A stretch of 64,000 nucleotides of DNA from Neptunomonas concharum (GCF_008630635.1 NZ_CP043869.1:1178001-1242000); one strand, 5' to 3'. Counted from the first letter of the stretch, positions 26,264 through 36,656 are shown. The notes: generated from the sequence alone by a model not told the origin. A program made the numbers and translations.

Positions 26264-27340
26264 ATGGGGCGTGCAGCTCAAGCAGTCATTCATCTTTCCG
26301 CGATACGGCATAACTACCGCTTGGCGAAGCGTTTGGCGTCAGGTGCGCAAGCTATCGCCGTTGTTAAAGCTGATGCCTATGGTCATGGAAGTGCAGAGGT
26401 CGCTCGATTTCTCGAGCCGGAAACTGTCGCTTTTGGTGTGGCTTGTATCGAAGAAGCGCTTGAGCTACGCGCATCCGGCATTACAAAGCCGATACTGCTG
26501 CTCGAAGGCTTTTTTACTGAAGATGAGTTGGCGGTGGTTTCAGCCAATAATTTTTGGACGGCGGTACATCGACCTGAGCAAATCACATGGATTGAGCAAG
26601 CAGTACTTACTCAGCCGCTCAATGTTTGGCTAAAGATGGATTCGGGCATGCACCGTTTAGGTATGGCACCTGAAACGTATGCCGCTGAGTTTAAGCGGCT
26701 CAAAGCATCGCCTAATGTTGAATCAGTGGTGCTGATGAGTCATTTAGCTTGTGCGGATGAGCTTGAGTCGGCATATACCTACCAGCAGATTGCTGCCTTT
26801 GATCAAGCAACATCTGATCTGGACGCGCCTCATAGTATAGCAAATTCACCTGCCACTTTGGGTTGGCCTTCATTGCATAGGGATTGGGTTCGCCCGGGGT
26901 TGATGCTGTATGGCGCTTCGCCGTTTGAAGACGCTCATGAATATGCTGACCAGCTAATGCCGGCAATGACCTTGCAAAGCGAAGTGATTGCAATCCGTGA
27001 AATTCTAGCGGGCGATGCTGTTGGTTATGGCGCTTCTTTTCGGGCAGACAAGCCTATGCGTATTGGTACGGTCGCTATGGGATATGGTGATGGTTATCCC
27101 CGCCATGCAGTCACCGGTACCCCTGTAATGGTCAATGGCCAGCGTACACGCATTATCGGTCGTGTTTCGATGGACATGTGTGGCGTTGACTTAACGGATA
27201 TAGCCGGTGTGGAGATAGGCGCAACGGTAGAGTTCTGGGGTGCCAATCTTGCGGTAGAAGAGGTCGCTAAACATTGTGGAACAATTCCGTACACGTTGTT
27301 GACCTGTGTAACGAAACGCGTACCTCGCGTGTATTGCTAA
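26264..27340 (+). CDS. alr: Alanine racemase (catabolic DadX type)
   Basis: A 358-aa PLP enzyme that interconverts L- and D-alanine. The PLP lysine is in AVVKADAYGHGS (about residue 34), and the second catalytic Tyr is in GYGASFRAD (about residue 254). RVSMDMCGVDLTD is the C-terminal signature. TAGGAG precedes the ATG at 7 bases. Context with dadA argues for the catabolic DadX role, supplying D-alanine to DadA, though it could also serve cell-wall synthesis if it is the only racemase. Confidence 0.94.
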   Translation: MGRAAQAVIHLSAIRHNYRLAKRLASGAQAIAVVKADAYGHGSAEVARFLEPETVAFGVACIEEALELRASGITKPILLLEGFFTEDELAVVSANNFWTAVHRPEQITWIEQAVLTQPLNVWLKMDSGMHRLGMAPETYAAEFKRLKASPNVESVVLMSHLACADELESAYTYQQIAAFDQATSDLDAPHSIANSPATLGWPSLHRDWVRPGLMLYGASPFEDAHEYADQLMPAMTLQSEVIAIREILAGDAVGYGASFRADKPMRIGTVAMGYGDGYPRHAVTGTPVMVNGQRTRIIGRVSMDMCGVDLTDIAGVEIGATVEFWGANLAVEEVAKHCGTIPYTLLTCVTKRVPRVYC

Positions 27341-27342
27341 TA

Positions 27343-27371
27343 TAAAAACTCCCAGTCATTGGCTGGGAGCT
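27343..27371. terminator. Bidirectional terminator between alr and the UPF0149 gene
   Basis: CTCCCAG and CTGGGAG form a 7-bp stem with a 7-base loop. On the minus strand it is followed by TTTTTATA, making a good terminator for the UPF0149 gene; on the plus strand the T-run is weak. Confidence 0.8.
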
Positions 27372-27386
27372 TTCATCAGCCTGTGT

Positions 27387-27974
27387 TTAGTTGGCTGGGG
27401 CGTGGAAGAGCAGATACAGATCTACCAGAATTTCTGGTATTTCATTGGCCATTTGCTCAGAGATCACGCGATTTTTGCGAATCTCAGTAAACTCTTTCTC
27501 TTCAAAGAGGTTAGACGCCACCATGATCGGTAGCATTAGCTCGGCAATTGCTTCCTCTTTGTCAGAGCCTTCTCCAAACCATTCATCCTCACGCATGAAA
27601 ACGCCTTCCATAAAGGCTTGGGCCCAGATTTCCAGCTCGGACTCTTCATTATCTGTAATCAGGGTCAGCTCGCAAGGCATACCTAACTCGCGATCATTGT
27701 AGAGATCGCTGCAAATCGCATCTTTCCAGCGTAGGAGTAGGTTGGTGATAAGCGTTGCTTGCTCAGAGGATTGCCAATTAGGTTCGCCATCAAATAGCAA
27801 CTCAAGCCATTCTGTAGTGTCAACACTCACAGGGCTGATGTTAAGCGCACACAGGAAACCGTGAATTCCAATCAGATCAAGAGAGTCTTCGGACACTGCT
27901 TCAGAAAAAATAAACGCTTCTAGCAGGTCAAGCTCTTCATCAGTTAAAGGTTTGTAATCTAAAGTTGGGTGCAT
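27387..27974 (-). CDS. UPF0149 (YgfB/YecA) family protein
   Basis: A 195-aa acidic protein. The N-terminal half with LDLLEAFIFSEAVSEDSLDL and IGIHGFLCALNISP (position 38-51) resembles the UPF0149 domain, whose members begin with a short helix pair and an L-x-G-F/Y-L-x-A motif. WAQAFMEGVFMREDEWFGEG is the second conserved block. No C-terminal SEC-C zinc motif is seen. The cellular role of this family is poorly known. It is divergent from recQ. Confidence 0.75.
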   Translation of the reverse strand: MHPTLDYKPLTDEELDLLEAFIFSEAVSEDSLDLIGIHGFLCALNISPVSVDTTEWLELLFDGEPNWQSSEQATLITNLLLRWKDAICSDLYNDRELGMPCELTLITDNEESELEIWAQAFMEGVFMREDEWFGEGSDKEEAIAELMLPIMVASNLFEEKEFTEIRKNRVISEQMANEIPEILVDLYLLFHAPAN

Positions 27975-28083
27975 TATCTGGCTTCCTAGAAAAAAGGCTT
28001 TTGGCTATTCTACTCCTTGCGAGAGGTTCCGTCAGCGATAAATTAAGATGACAGGACGCTTCCCATTCCGGATAATTCCCGCC

Positions 28084-30207
28084 ATGACAGATAAAGCCCT
28101 TCACGTACTTAAAGAAGTCTTCGGATACGACCGCTTCCGCACGCCTCAAGATCTAGTTATTAACAACCTTGTAGAAGCAAAGGATGTGTTGGTTGTTATG
28201 CCGACTGGCGGAGGAAAGTCACTGTGTTACCAGTTGCCGGCCCTGCTAAGGAATGGCACGGCAATCGTTGTTTCCCCATTGATTGCACTCATGCAAGATC
28301 AAGTCGCAGGCTTATCGCAATTGGGGATTCGGGCGGCTTGCCTAAATTCAAGTTTGGACTTTGTTATTCAGACAGAAGTTGAGCAAGCGTTTATACGGGG
28401 GCAGTTGGATCTTCTCTATGTGGCTCCCGAGCGTCTCTTGCAACCTAAAACATTATCCTTGTTGCAACAGGGAACGATTGCGTTATTTGCCATTGATGAA
28501 GCTCACTGTGTTTCTCAATGGGGGCATGATTTTCGCCCTGAGTATCTAAACCTTCCTAAACTGATGGCAGAATTCCCCCATGTGCCTCGTATTGCGCTGA
28601 CTGCAACGGCTGATGGGCGTACCCGTGATGAGATTGTCTCTAGGTTGTATCTGCGTGAGGCTCAGGTCTTTATTCAAGGGTTTGATCGCCCCAATATCCG
28701 TTATCGCATAGGGCAGAAAAATCGTGCAAGGGAGCAGTTGCTGGCTTTTTTAAACCAAGAACACCAAGGTAACTCCGGTATTGTTTACTGTTTGTCACGC
28801 AAGCGGGTTGAGGAAACAGCCGCTTGGCTGCAAGAAAAAGGCTTGAATGCATTGCCCTACCATGCGGGGTTGCCACCTCAGTTGCGTCAGCATCACCAGC
28901 ATCGGTTTCTTACTGAAGACCCCATCATTATGGTTGCAACCATCGCCTTTGGCATGGGAATCGATAAACCTAATGTACGCTTTGTTGCGCATTTGGACTT
29001 ACCTAAAAGTATCGAGGCGTACTATCAAGAAACGGGCAGAGCGGGGCGTGATGGCCAACCTGCGGATGCTTGGATGGTTTATGGTTTGCAGGATGTAATT
29101 TTTTTGCGCCAAATGCTGGAGGGGTCTCAGGCCGAAGAGCAGTTCAAACAGATTGAGCGGCAGAAACTAGAGGCGGTGTTAGGTCTGTGCGAAATCACCA
29201 GCTGTCGTCGCCAGATGCTATTAGCGTACTTTGGTGAAACTGATCATAAGCCTTGCGGAAACTGTGACACCTGCCTTGAACCCGTGCCTCAATGGGATGG
29301 CACAGAAGCCGCACGTAAAGCATTGTCAGCGGTCTATCGTACTGGGCAGCGCTTTGGTGTTAATCATATTATTGATGTTTTGCTGGGGAGTGTCACCGAT
29401 AAAGTCAAAGATGCTGGCCATCAAAGAGTATCAACATGGGGTATTGGCAAAGAGCTGAATAGAAATCAGTGGCGCTCGGTGTTTCGGCAATTGGTTGCTC
29501 GTGGACTTCTAGAAGTTGATAGCGAAGGCTTTGGAGTTTTGCACTTAAGTGAAAAGTGTCGGCCTATATTAAAGGGTGCTGAAAGTATCATGCTTCGCGA
29601 AGATAAGCGTGAGAAGCAAGCCGGTTACAGAAAAGAGCGCGCCCCTCAACAAAAATTGGATGCTGACGATCACAAACTCTGGGAGCGCTTAAAAGTACTG
29701 CGTAAGCGCTTAGCGGATGATCAGGATGTGCCCCCGTATGTGATTTTCCATGATGCTACCTTGATGGAAATGGTGATGTATCGTCCTGCAACGTCAGATC
29801 AGCTGCATAAAATTAGTGGTGTCGGGGAGCGCAAATTAGCGCTCTATGGGGACGATTTTTTAGAAGTTATTCGAGAAACCTCTACAGACGATCGTTCGCC
29901 TGATCTTCAAGCGCAAGAGTCAGTAACCTTGTTTAAGGCGGGTATGAGTGTTGCTCAAGTTGCGAGTATGCAACGTTTGTCTGAGAAGGTTATTTATGGG
30001 CATCTAGCAAAAGGTATTGCTAAAGGTGAGTTAAGCGTGGAAGAGGTCGTTGAGCTACCTGAGGCAGAACTGAGGCACATTCAACAAGTGATTCTGGATT
30101 GTCAGCAACGTTTTGGTCAGGCATTGCGCCCTGTGCATGAAGCGCTGGCCGGTGTTTATGATATGGGTTTGTTGGCCTGTGTTCGCCAGGGGTTGGAGCA
30201 ACAATGA
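28084..30207 (+). CDS. recQ: ATP-dependent DNA helicase RecQ
   Basis: A 707-aa 3'-5' helicase of recombination repair. Walker A is [18 protein letters not shown], motif II is [20 protein letters not shown] (both near the N-terminal third), and [10 protein letters not shown] is motif VI. The RQC zinc site [11 protein letters not shown]...CGNCDTC follows, then a winged helix and a C-terminal HRDC domain ([19 protein letters not shown]). About 100 further residues lie after HRDC (from [16 protein letters not shown], an HTH-like stretch seen in other long RecQ proteins). Start at 28084 fits homologues better than an ATG 36 bases earlier. Its stop overlaps yqaA by 4 bases. Confidence 0.94.
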   Translation: MTDKALHVLKEVFGYDRFRTPQDLVINNLVEAKDVLVVMPTGGGKSLCYQLPALLRNGTAIVVSPLIALMQDQVAGLSQLGIRAACLNSSLDFVIQTEVEQAFIRGQLDLLYVAPERLLQPKTLSLLQQGTIALFAIDEAHCVSQWGHDFRPEYLNLPKLMAEFPHVPRIALTATADGRTRDEIVSRLYLREAQVFIQGFDRPNIRYRIGQKNRAREQLLAFLNQEHQGNSGIVYCLSRKRVEETAAWLQEKGLNALPYHAGLPPQLRQHHQHRFLTEDPIIMVATIAFGMGIDKPNVRFVAHLDLPKSIEAYYQETGRAGRDGQPADAWMVYGLQDVIFLRQMLEGSQAEEQFKQIERQKLEAVLGLCEITSCRRQMLLAYFGETDHKPCGNCDTCLEPVPQWDGTEAARKALSAVYRTGQRFGVNHIIDVLLGSVTDKVKDAGHQRVSTWGIGKELNRNQWRSVFRQLVARGLLEVDSEGFGVLHLSEKCRPILKGAESIMLREDKREKQAGYRKERAPQQKLDADDHKLWERLKVLRKRLADDQDVPPYVIFHDATLMEMVMYRPATSDQLHKISGVGERKLALYGDDFLEVIRETSTDDRSPDLQAQESVTLFKAGMSVAQVASMQRLSEKVIYGHLAKGIAKGELSVEEVVELPEAELRHIQQVILDCQQRFGQALRPVHEALAGVYDMGLLACVRQGLEQQ

Positions 30208-30620
30208 GTCCAGAGCTTTGGGGGTTGTTTGTCAGTAGTTTGATCTCCTCGACACTACTTCCCGGTGGGTCGGAAGCCTATCTGGCTTGGTTAACTGTAG
30301 ACGGCCAATACCCAACTGAACAGCTGATAGCCATCGCAACGCTCGGTAATGGTTTAGGTGGCATTATCACTTTTGCTATGGGGCGTCTGGTTGCTATCCG
30401 ATACCCCTTTCGCATGTTGCAGCAAAAAAGTCACCGCCACGTTAAGTTGTATCTAACGCGTTATGGAAGTGTTTCTTTGCTTCTATCATGGCTGCCTATT
30501 GTTGGCGATCCTCTGTGTTTTGTGGCCGGCTGGATGAAGTTCAATTTTCTTCTCTCGGCTATTTTTATTATGCTGGGTAAATTCCTACGTTACTGTGTTG
30601 TGGCGGGTATATTCTTGTAA
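30204..30620 (+). CDS. YqaA-family (VTT/DedA-like) membrane protein
   Basis: A 138-aa membrane protein with the short VTT pattern: an N-terminal re-entrant [30 protein letters not shown], then [19 protein letters not shown] and a final hydrophobic helix. This is the YqaA subfamily of DedA-like proteins, possibly lipid or ion transporters. The ATGA overlap with recQ suggests coupling, though no functional link is known. Confidence 0.85.
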   Translation: MSPELWGLFVSSLISSTLLPGGSEAYLAWLTVDGQYPTEQLIAIATLGNGLGGIITFAMGRLVAIRYPFRMLQQKSHRHVKLYLTRYGSVSLLLSWLPIVGDPLCFVAGWMKFNFLLSAIFIMLGKFLRYCVVAGIFL

Positions 30621-30646
30621 GTTTCCTTAAAACAAGGAGAGGCGTT

Positions 30647-31426
30647 GTGGGACGAATGTTACGTATTGCGGTGCTGCTGTTAATCCTGTTATTTGTTAGC
30701 CTAAATACCTTTTTGTCGAAAACTCGCTCAACGGATTGGAATAATTCTCTCTGGGTCGTGATTTACCCCATTAATGGTGATCAAAGAGCCGATACGCAAG
30801 ACTATATCGAATCGTTAATCACTGAGCATTTTGTTGATATCGAAACTTTCTTTCAAAAAGAGGTCGAGCGTTATCGTGTTCCGCTTGATGAGCCGATTAA
30901 AGTTATGCTCTCTAACGTATTAACGAGTAACCCGCCTGAACCACCCGAGAACCCAAGCTTATTGGATAATGTGCTTTGGAGCTTAACGATGCGTTACTGG
31001 TCGTGGAAAAACGATAATTGGGATGGAGTGGAACCTGATATCCGCATCTATATGCGCTTTTTCTCACCGAAAGGGCAGCAAGCCTTGCGACATTCGTTAG
31101 GGCTGCAAAAAGGTTTGATCGGCGTTGTTAATGGCTATGCTGATGTGGAGTACCAAGGGCAAAACAACTTTATCGCTGCACACGAGCTGCTACATACGTT
31201 AGGGGCTACGGATAAATACGATCCAAAAACAAGCTGGCCGCTCTGGCCTGATGGCTATGCTGAACCCACAAAGGTTCCATTATTGCCACAAACCAAGGCG
31301 GAAATTATGGGGGGCAGGGTACAAGTATCTCCTTCAATTGCTCTGATTCCGCCAAGCCTTGAACATGCAGTGGTTGGCGCAGCAACGGCTATAGAGATTA
31401 ATTGGCTGAGTGGACCTGAACACTAA
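30647..31426 (+). CDS. Membrane-anchored putative metallopeptidase (HExxHxxGxxD)
   Basis: A 259-aa protein of unknown name. It starts with GTG after a good AAGGAG and has one hydrophobic N-terminal segment (residues 6-23), so the rest probably faces the periplasm. AAHELLHTLGATDKYD at residues 177-192 gives HExxHxxGxxD, the metzincin arrangement with Asp as third ligand, as in snapalysin-type enzymes. No other domain is recognised. It follows yqaA by 26 bases and ends at a strong terminator. Confidence 0.6.
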   Translation: MGRMLRIAVLLLILLFVSLNTFLSKTRSTDWNNSLWVVIYPINGDQRADTQDYIESLITEHFVDIETFFQKEVERYRVPLDEPIKVMLSNVLTSNPPEPPENPSLLDNVLWSLTMRYWSWKNDNWDGVEPDIRIYMRFFSPKGQQALRHSLGLQKGLIGVVNGYADVEYQGQNNFIAAHELLHTLGATDKYDPKTSWPLWPDGYAEPTKVPLLPQTKAEIMGGRVQVSPSIALIPPSLEHAVVGAATAIEINWLSGPEH

Positions 31427-31431
31427 ATAAA

Positions 31432-31457
31432 AAACCCGCTCATAAAGCGGGTTTTTT
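31432..31457. terminator. Bidirectional rho-independent terminator
   Basis: AAACCCGCT and AGCGGGTTT form a 9-bp stem with a short CATAA loop, followed by T7 on the plus strand and A-rich sequence giving a T-run on the minus strand. It serves both the metallopeptidase gene and gltA. Confidence 0.9.
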
Positions 31458-31472
31458 TATCAGAGCCAGCGA

Positions 31473-32750
31473 TTAGTTAGGGTAATCGCGTTTGCTTGGG
31501 CCAGTGTAAAGCTGACGCGGGCGGCCGATTTTGTTCGGGCTGCTGTGGAACTCGCTCCAATGAGAGATCCAGCCGATGGTGCGTGACAGCGCGAAGATAA
31601 CGGTAAACATGTTAGTTGGAATACCGATTGCTTTCAGGATAATGCCTGAGTAGAAATCAACATTCGGATACAGCTTACGCTCGACGAAGTATTCATCTTC
31701 CAGCGCAATTTGCTCAAGGCGCTTAGCGATCTTCAGTAGAGGATCGTTTTCAATGCCCAGTTCAGCCAAAACTTCGTCACAGGTCTGCTTCATGACCTTA
31801 GCACGAGGGTCGAAGTTGCGGTATACGCGGTGTCCAAAGCCCATCAGGCGGAAGTTATCTTCAGGATCTTTAGCGCGCTGGATAAACTCTTCGATGTTTG
31901 ACTCGTCACCAATCTCTTCTAGCATCGTCAATACAGCTTCGTTTGCACCGCCGTGAGCTGGTCCCCAAAGGGCAGCGATACCTGATGCTATACATGCAAA
32001 CGGGTTAGCACCAGAGGAGCCTGCCAGGCGTACAGTCGATGTGGAGGCATTCTGTTCATGATCAGCATGAAGAAGGAAGATCTTATCCATCGCTTTAGCG
32101 AGGATTGGGTTGGTTACGTACTCTTCGCAAGGGTTACCAAACATCATCTGCAGGAAGTTATCAGCGTAATCCAGATCGTTACGTGGATACTGGAAAGGTT
32201 GGCCGATGCTGTATTTGTAACACATCGCTGCAATAGTTGGCATTTTGGCGATCAAGCGGTATGCGCACACTTCACGGTGGTGAGCATCATCAATATCCAA
32301 TGAGTCGTGATAGAACGCAGACAGTGCGCCAACACAAGCAACCATGATAGCCATTGGATGAGCGTCACGACGGAAACCGTTGAAAAAGTGGTTCATTTGC
32401 TCGTGAACCATGGTATGTCGTTTAACTGTATTGACGAACTGTTCTTTCTGCTCAGGTGTTGGTAATTCGCCGTTCAGCAGCAGGAAGCATACTTCCAGAT
32501 AGTCAGATTTGTCTGCCAGCTGCTCGATTGGGTAGCCGCCGTGCAGCAGAATACCTTGGCCACCGTCGATGTAGGTGATACTGGATTCACACGCCGCCGT
32601 AGAAACAAATCCTGGGTCGTACGTGAAAAGGCCTTGACCTGTTAGAGGGCGCACATCGATTACGTCGGGCCCTTCTGTGCCGGAGTAAACAGGTAATTCG
32701 ATAACTTCATCAAGACCGTCGACAGTTAAACGTGCTTTCTTATCAGCCAT
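31473..32750 (-). CDS. gltA: Citrate synthase (hexameric, type II)
   Basis: A 425-aa enzyme that condenses acetyl-CoA with oxaloacetate. Active-site blocks are [20 protein letters not shown] (His near 264), [12 protein letters not shown] (His near 305) and [13 protein letters not shown] (with the catalytic Asp near 362 in NVDFYSG). The length and N-terminal domain match the NADH-sensitive gram-negative type. It is divergent from sdhC, the same gltA/sdh arrangement as in E. coli. TAGGAG precedes the ATG. Confidence 0.97.
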   Translation of the reverse strand: MADKKARLTVDGLDEVIELPVYSGTEGPDVIDVRPLTGQGLFTYDPGFVSTAACESSITYIDGGQGILLHGGYPIEQLADKSDYLEVCFLLLNGELPTPEQKEQFVNTVKRHTMVHEQMNHFFNGFRRDAHPMAIMVACVGALSAFYHDSLDIDDAHHREVCAYRLIAKMPTIAAMCYKYSIGQPFQYPRNDLDYADNFLQMMFGNPCEEYVTNPILAKAMDKIFLLHADHEQNASTSTVRLAGSSGANPFACIASGIAALWGPAHGGANEAVLTMLEEIGDESNIEEFIQRAKDPEDNFRLMGFGHRVYRNFDPRAKVMKQTCDEVLAELGIENDPLLKIAKRLEQIALEDEYFVERKLYPNVDFYSGIILKAIGIPTNMFTVIFALSRTIGWISHWSEFHSSPNKIGRPRQLYTGPSKRDYPN

Positions 32751-33158
32751 CAGAGGCTCCTATCAATTGTTTGTTATAATCTGACTCTATTTATAATAGG
32801 TCATATTTCAGAGTCTGGTCCGTATGGGACCTGCCCAATATAGAGATTGAAACAGGATTGTCAATCTGGACAGAATGCGCTTTTTCTGCATTGCAGCATA
32901 TAGGGTTAATTTCTACCAATAATACTATACGGACAGAATACGCTTTTAGTTGTAGGGGTGTTTAATAATCGTTGTTTTATCTAACTAGACGTTAGGCTTA
33001 GGCCTTGTCTGGTGCGTTGTAATCTGGTTTTTAACTGTCTATACTCTCGACCCGAATATACGTTACAAGTGTTGGCGTATATGTTCGTCTGAGGAACTCT
33101 CTCTGAACACTTCCTAGCAACCTTGCCCAAAATGGGCAGCAAAGTGTGAACAAGAGCC
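32751..33158. other. gltA-sdhC divergent regulatory region (408 bases, no gene)
   Basis: No coding sequence is convincing here. It should hold promoters in both directions. Visible elements are a TATAAC -10-like site for gltA near 32774, the GACTCT/AGAGTC inverted repeat (32783-32815), the GGACAGAAT direct repeats, ATATACG-N13-CGTATAT (33056-33082), and a GCCC/GGGC hairpin (33125-33137) about 20 bases before sdhC. Confidence 0.7.
32868..32947. repeat. Direct repeat pair GGACAGAATRCGCTTTT
   Basis: GGACAGAATGCGCTTTTT at 32868-32885 and GGACAGAATACGCTTTTA at 32931-32948 differ at two positions. They are 63 bases apart, close to six helical turns, so a regulator could bind both on one face of the DNA. 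No known regulator is recognised. Confidence 0.6.
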
Positions 33159-33536
33159 GTGAACAAAAAAAGACCTGTAAATTTAGATCTTCGAACTATC
33201 AAGCAGCCACTTCCGGCGGTTACATCCATTCTGCATCGTGTCACAGGTGTTGTGCTATTTTTTGGTACTCTCTTTATGACCTATGCATTAGGTTTGTCTC
33301 TCGAATCTGAAGCTGGCTTTAACGAAGCAATTACCATGCTGGAAGAGGGCTTTATTGCTCGATTTATCGCATGGGGGCTGGTATCTGCATTGTTGTATCA
33401 CGTAATCGCCGGTGTTAAGCATCTTATTATGGATGCAGGACATCTGGAAGAATTAGAAAGTGGTACGAAGGCCGCGAAAGTTACGCTGGCAGCAGGTGCA
33501 GTCGCAATTCTACTGGCGGGAGTATGGGTATGGTAA
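33159..33536 (+). CDS. sdhC: Succinate dehydrogenase cytochrome b556 subunit
   Basis: A 125-aa membrane anchor of complex II. RPVNLDLRTIKQPLPAVTSI and LHRVTGVVLFFG match SdhC, with three membrane helices and the heme-ligand His in YHVIAGVKHLIMD (about residue 86-92). The GTG start at 33159 is fixed by homology; only a weak AAGAG lies close upstream. Its end overlaps sdhD. Confidence 0.95.
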   Translation: MNKKRPVNLDLRTIKQPLPAVTSILHRVTGVVLFFGTLFMTYALGLSLESEAGFNEAITMLEEGFIARFIAWGLVSALLYHVIAGVKHLIMDAGHLEELESGTKAAKVTLAAGAVAILLAGVWVW

Positions 33537-33877
33537 CAAGTATCACAAGCTTTGGCCGGAGTGGCTTATACGACTGGATGATCCAGCGAGTCACAGCAGT
33601 TGTATTGCTGGCCTATACAATCTTTATGATTGGTTATCTGATGTTTAATTCTGATATGGATTATGCACAGTGGAAGTCATTGTTTGAATGTACTTCAATG
33701 CGCATCTTCTCCCTGCTGGCTATTCTATCTTTGGCGGCTCACGCCTGGATTGGTCTTTGGTCAGTAACGACGGACTATATTAAACCAACTGGACTACGTT
33801 TTATTGTTCAGTCGGCGTGTGGTTTGTTGACGTTTATTTACGTCGTTTGGGGTATTCAGATTCTGTGGGGTGTTTAA
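33530..33877 (+). CDS. sdhD: Succinate dehydrogenase membrane anchor subunit
   Basis: A 115-aa anchor with three helices; SFGRSGLYDWMIQRVTAVVL and AAHAWIGLWSVTTDYIK match SdhD, with the second heme ligand in AHAWIG. The ATG at 33530 is preferred over one at 33524 because GCGGGAG (33516-33522) sits 7 bases before it and only 1 base before the other. It overlaps the sdhC stop by 7 bases. Confidence 0.95.
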   Translation: MVTSITSFGRSGLYDWMIQRVTAVVLLAYTIFMIGYLMFNSDMDYAQWKSLFECTSMRIFSLLAILSLAAHAWIGLWSVTTDYIKPTGLRFIVQSACGLLTFIYVVWGIQILWGV

Positions 33878-33880
33878 GAG

Positions 33881-35653
33881 ATGAGTAAACTTCGCACACT
33901 TAATTTTGATGCGATTGTTGTTGGTGGTGGTGGGGCCGGTATGCGTGCCGCTCTACAGCTGGCTCAGTCTGGACTGAATACTGCTTGTGTGACAAAAGTT
34001 TTCCCAACACGTTCACACACAGTATCTGCACAGGGTGGTATTACCTGTGCGATCGCAAGTGCTGATCCGAATGATGATTGGCGCTGGCATATGTATGACA
34101 CAGTCAAAGGTTCTGATTATATCGGTGACCAAGATGCTATTGAGTATATGTGCTCAGTAGGTCCTCAAGCTGTGTTTGAATTGGACCATATGGGCTTGCC
34201 GTTCTCGCGTACTGAAACAGGTCGTATTTACCAGCGCCCATTTGGTGGTCAGTCTAAAGGGCCTGACAATCCAACTCAGGCAGCGCGTACTTGTGCTGCT
34301 GCAGACCGTACAGGTCATGCTCTTCTGCATACGCTGTATCAAGCCAATATGAAAGCGGGTACTACCTTTTTAAATGAGTGGTATGCGGTTGATTTGGTTA
34401 AAAATGAAGATGGTGCAGTTGTTGGTTGTATCGCTATCTGTATTGAAACCGGTGAAACGGTTTACATTAAGGCGAAAGCTACCGTCTTGGCGACAGGTGG
34501 TGCAGGTCGTATCTATGCATCAACTACCAATGCTTTGATCAATACCGGTGACGGTATGGGAATGTCACTACGTGCGGGTGTTCCTGCGCAGGATATGGAG
34601 ATGTGGCAGTTCCACCCAACGGGTATAGCGGGTGCGGGTGTTTTGGTAACCGAAGGCTGTCGTGGTGAAGGTGGTTACTTAATCAATAAGGATGGTGAGC
34701 GTTTTATGGAACGTTATGCGCCTAATGCCAAAGATTTGGCAGGCCGTGACGTTGTTGCTCGTTCTATGATCCTTGAGATTCTGGATGGCCGTGGTTGTGG
34801 ACCAGACGGAGATCATGTTTACCTGAAGCTTGATCATTTGGGCGAAGAGGTTCTCCACTCTCGCTTACCAGGTATCTGTGAATTGTCTAAAACATTCGCA
34901 GCAGTTGATCCTGTTAAAGAACCGGTTCCTGTTGTTCCTACGTGTCATTATCAGATGGGGGGTGTGGCTACTAATATCGGTGGTCAGGCAATTTCTCCAG
35001 ATAAAGACGGTAATGATCAGATCGTTGAAGGTCTGTTTGCATGTGGTGAAGTGGCGTGTGTATCCGTACACGGTGCTAACCGCTTGGGTGGTAACTCTTT
35101 GCTTGACTTGGTTGTATTTGGTCGTGCTGCGGGTCTGCAGATTGAAAAGCAGATGCGTGAAGGCTACCAGGTTAAGGATGCAACTGAAGCTGATCTTGAG
35201 CGTGCTATGACTCGCTTAAATCGCCTGAATAACTCTACATCAGGTGAAAGTGTGTCTGCTGTTCGTAAAGAGTTACAGGCAACTATGCAGCTATACTTCG
35301 GTGTATTCCGTGATGGCGAAAGCATGCAGAAAGGCTTGGAACTGCTCAAGGGTATTCGCGAGAAAGTGAATAATCTACACCTAGAAGATAAGAGTCTGGC
35401 TTTCAACACAGCGAGAATTGAAGCGTTAGAGCTTGAAAACTTGATGGAAGTTGCAGAAGCGACCGCTATCGCGGCTGAAGAGCGTAAAGAGTCTCGCGGT
35501 GCACATGCGCGTAATGACTTTACTGAGCGTGATGACGAGAACTGGCTGTGCCATTCTGTGTTCTTCCCTCAGGATAAGACAGTAGGAAAGCGTGCGGTTA
35601 ACTTTGCGCCGAAAACTGTTGAAGCGTTCCCACCTAAAGTTCGTACATACTAA
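33881..35653 (+). CDS. sdhA: Succinate dehydrogenase flavoprotein subunit
   Basis: A 590-aa FAD subunit oxidising succinate to fumarate. The FAD site is [19 protein letters not shown], and the covalent flavin His is in [13 protein letters not shown] (about residue 46). Active-site [20 protein letters not shown] (about 243) and [13 protein letters not shown] (about 405) follow. It starts 3 bases after sdhD and is followed by sdhB with 12 bases between. Confidence 0.97.
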   Translation: MSKLRTLNFDAIVVGGGGAGMRAALQLAQSGLNTACVTKVFPTRSHTVSAQGGITCAIASADPNDDWRWHMYDTVKGSDYIGDQDAIEYMCSVGPQAVFELDHMGLPFSRTETGRIYQRPFGGQSKGPDNPTQAARTCAAADRTGHALLHTLYQANMKAGTTFLNEWYAVDLVKNEDGAVVGCIAICIETGETVYIKAKATVLATGGAGRIYASTTNALINTGDGMGMSLRAGVPAQDMEMWQFHPTGIAGAGVLVTEGCRGEGGYLINKDGERFMERYAPNAKDLAGRDVVARSMILEILDGRGCGPDGDHVYLKLDHLGEEVLHSRLPGICELSKTFAAVDPVKEPVPVVPTCHYQMGGVATNIGGQAISPDKDGNDQIVEGLFACGEVACVSVHGANRLGGNSLLDLVVFGRAAGLQIEKQMREGYQVKDATEADLERAMTRLNRLNNSTSGESVSAVRKELQATMQLYFGVFRDGESMQKGLELLKGIREKVNNLHLEDKSLAFNTARIEALELENLMEVAEATAIAAEERKESRGAHARNDFTERDDENWLCHSVFFPQDKTVGKRAVNFAPKTVEAFPPKVRTY

Positions 35654-35665
35654 GGGAGTATTACA

Positions 35666-36370
35666 GTGTTAGTAAGCGTATATCGTTACAATCCTGAGAC
35701 TGATGATGCCCCTTACATGCAGGATATCCACATTGATATTCCTGGCGGTAAGGACATTATGGTTTTGGATCTTCTTCAGCTGCTGAAGGATAAAGACACA
35801 TCTTTGGGTTACCGTCGCTCTTGTCGTGAGGGTGTGTGTGGCTCTGATGGCATGAACATGAATGGCAAAAACGGCTTGGCTTGTATTACGCCACTCTCTG
35901 CTGTTGTAGAGAATGACAAATTAGTACTGCGTCCATTGCCAGGTTTGCCTGTAATTCGTGATCTGGTTGTAGATATGAGTCAGTTCTACAAGCAGTATGA
36001 GAAGATCAAGCCATTCTTGATTAATGATACACCAGCGCCTGCCATTGAGCGTTTGCAGTCTCCAGAGGAGCGTGCAGAGTTAGATGGTTTGTATGAGTGT
36101 ATCTTGTGTGCTTGTTGTTCTACTGCGTGTCCATCATTCTGGTGGAACCCAGACAAGTTTGTCGGACCTTCTGGTTTGTTGCAGGCTTATCGTTTTTTGG
36201 CGGATAGTCGTGATACGGCAACTCGTCAACGTCTGGCTGAGCTTGATGACCCGTTCAGTGTTTTCCGCTGTCATGGCATCATGAACTGTGTGAATGTTTG
36301 CCCTAAAGGCCTTAATCCTACCAAGGCTATCGGGAAAATTCGCAACATGCTCATTCAGCAAGCGACTTAA
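35666..36370 (+). CDS. sdhB: Succinate dehydrogenase iron-sulfur subunit
   Basis: A 234-aa subunit that carries electrons from SdhA to quinone. The [2Fe-2S] motif is CREGVCGSDGMNMNG (about residue 53), the [4Fe-4S] motif is CILCACCSTACPSFWW (about residue 147) and the [3Fe-4S] motif is CHGIMNCVNVCPKGLNP (about residue 204). The start is GTG with GGGAG 7 bases upstream. A strong terminator follows, separating sdh from suc transcription. Confidence 0.97.
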   Translation: MLVSVYRYNPETDDAPYMQDIHIDIPGGKDIMVLDLLQLLKDKDTSLGYRRSCREGVCGSDGMNMNGKNGLACITPLSAVVENDKLVLRPLPGLPVIRDLVVDMSQFYKQYEKIKPFLINDTPAPAIERLQSPEERAELDGLYECILCACCSTACPSFWWNPDKFVGPSGLLQAYRFLADSRDTATRQRLAELDDPFSVFRCHGIMNCVNVCPKGLNPTKAIGKIRNMLIQQAT

Positions 36371-36375
36371 TAATA

Positions 36376-36404
36376 AAAACGGCACCTTTGGTGCCGTTTT
36401 TTTT
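36376..36404 (+). terminator. Rho-independent terminator after sdhB
   Basis: AAAACGGCACC and GGTGCCGTTTT form an 11-bp stem with a 3-base loop and continue into T8. This is a textbook terminator. Confidence 0.93.
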
Positions 36405-36595
36405 GGTTAATTTAGCTTAACTAGCCGAAAGGCTTATGCTTCAAAATTGTAACTTTCTGTAAAATCCTACAGTGTTGAATATATCAAGCCTTTTTGAAAA
36501 GGCGTACAATATCAATCCTCATTCCCATGTTACCTCGTGGTGATGTTGAGTTAATGAAACGGAAACACAAGAAGGGGCATCTGCGCGAATACATC

Positions 36596-36619
36596 GTTAG
36601 GTAATTGGTGCAACCTAAC
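36596..36619 (+). promoter_or_regulatory. Hairpin in the sucA leader
   Basis: GTTAGGT pairs with ACCTAAC over a 10-base loop, about 38 bases before the sucA start. Closer in, CCCT (36633-36636) can pair with AGGG (36643-36646), which is the likely ribosome binding site. The second stem is short, so any masking would be weak. Confidence 0.4.
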
Positions 36620-36656
36620 TGCGTAAGAAAGTCCCTCGAGCCAGGGTGATCAACTA

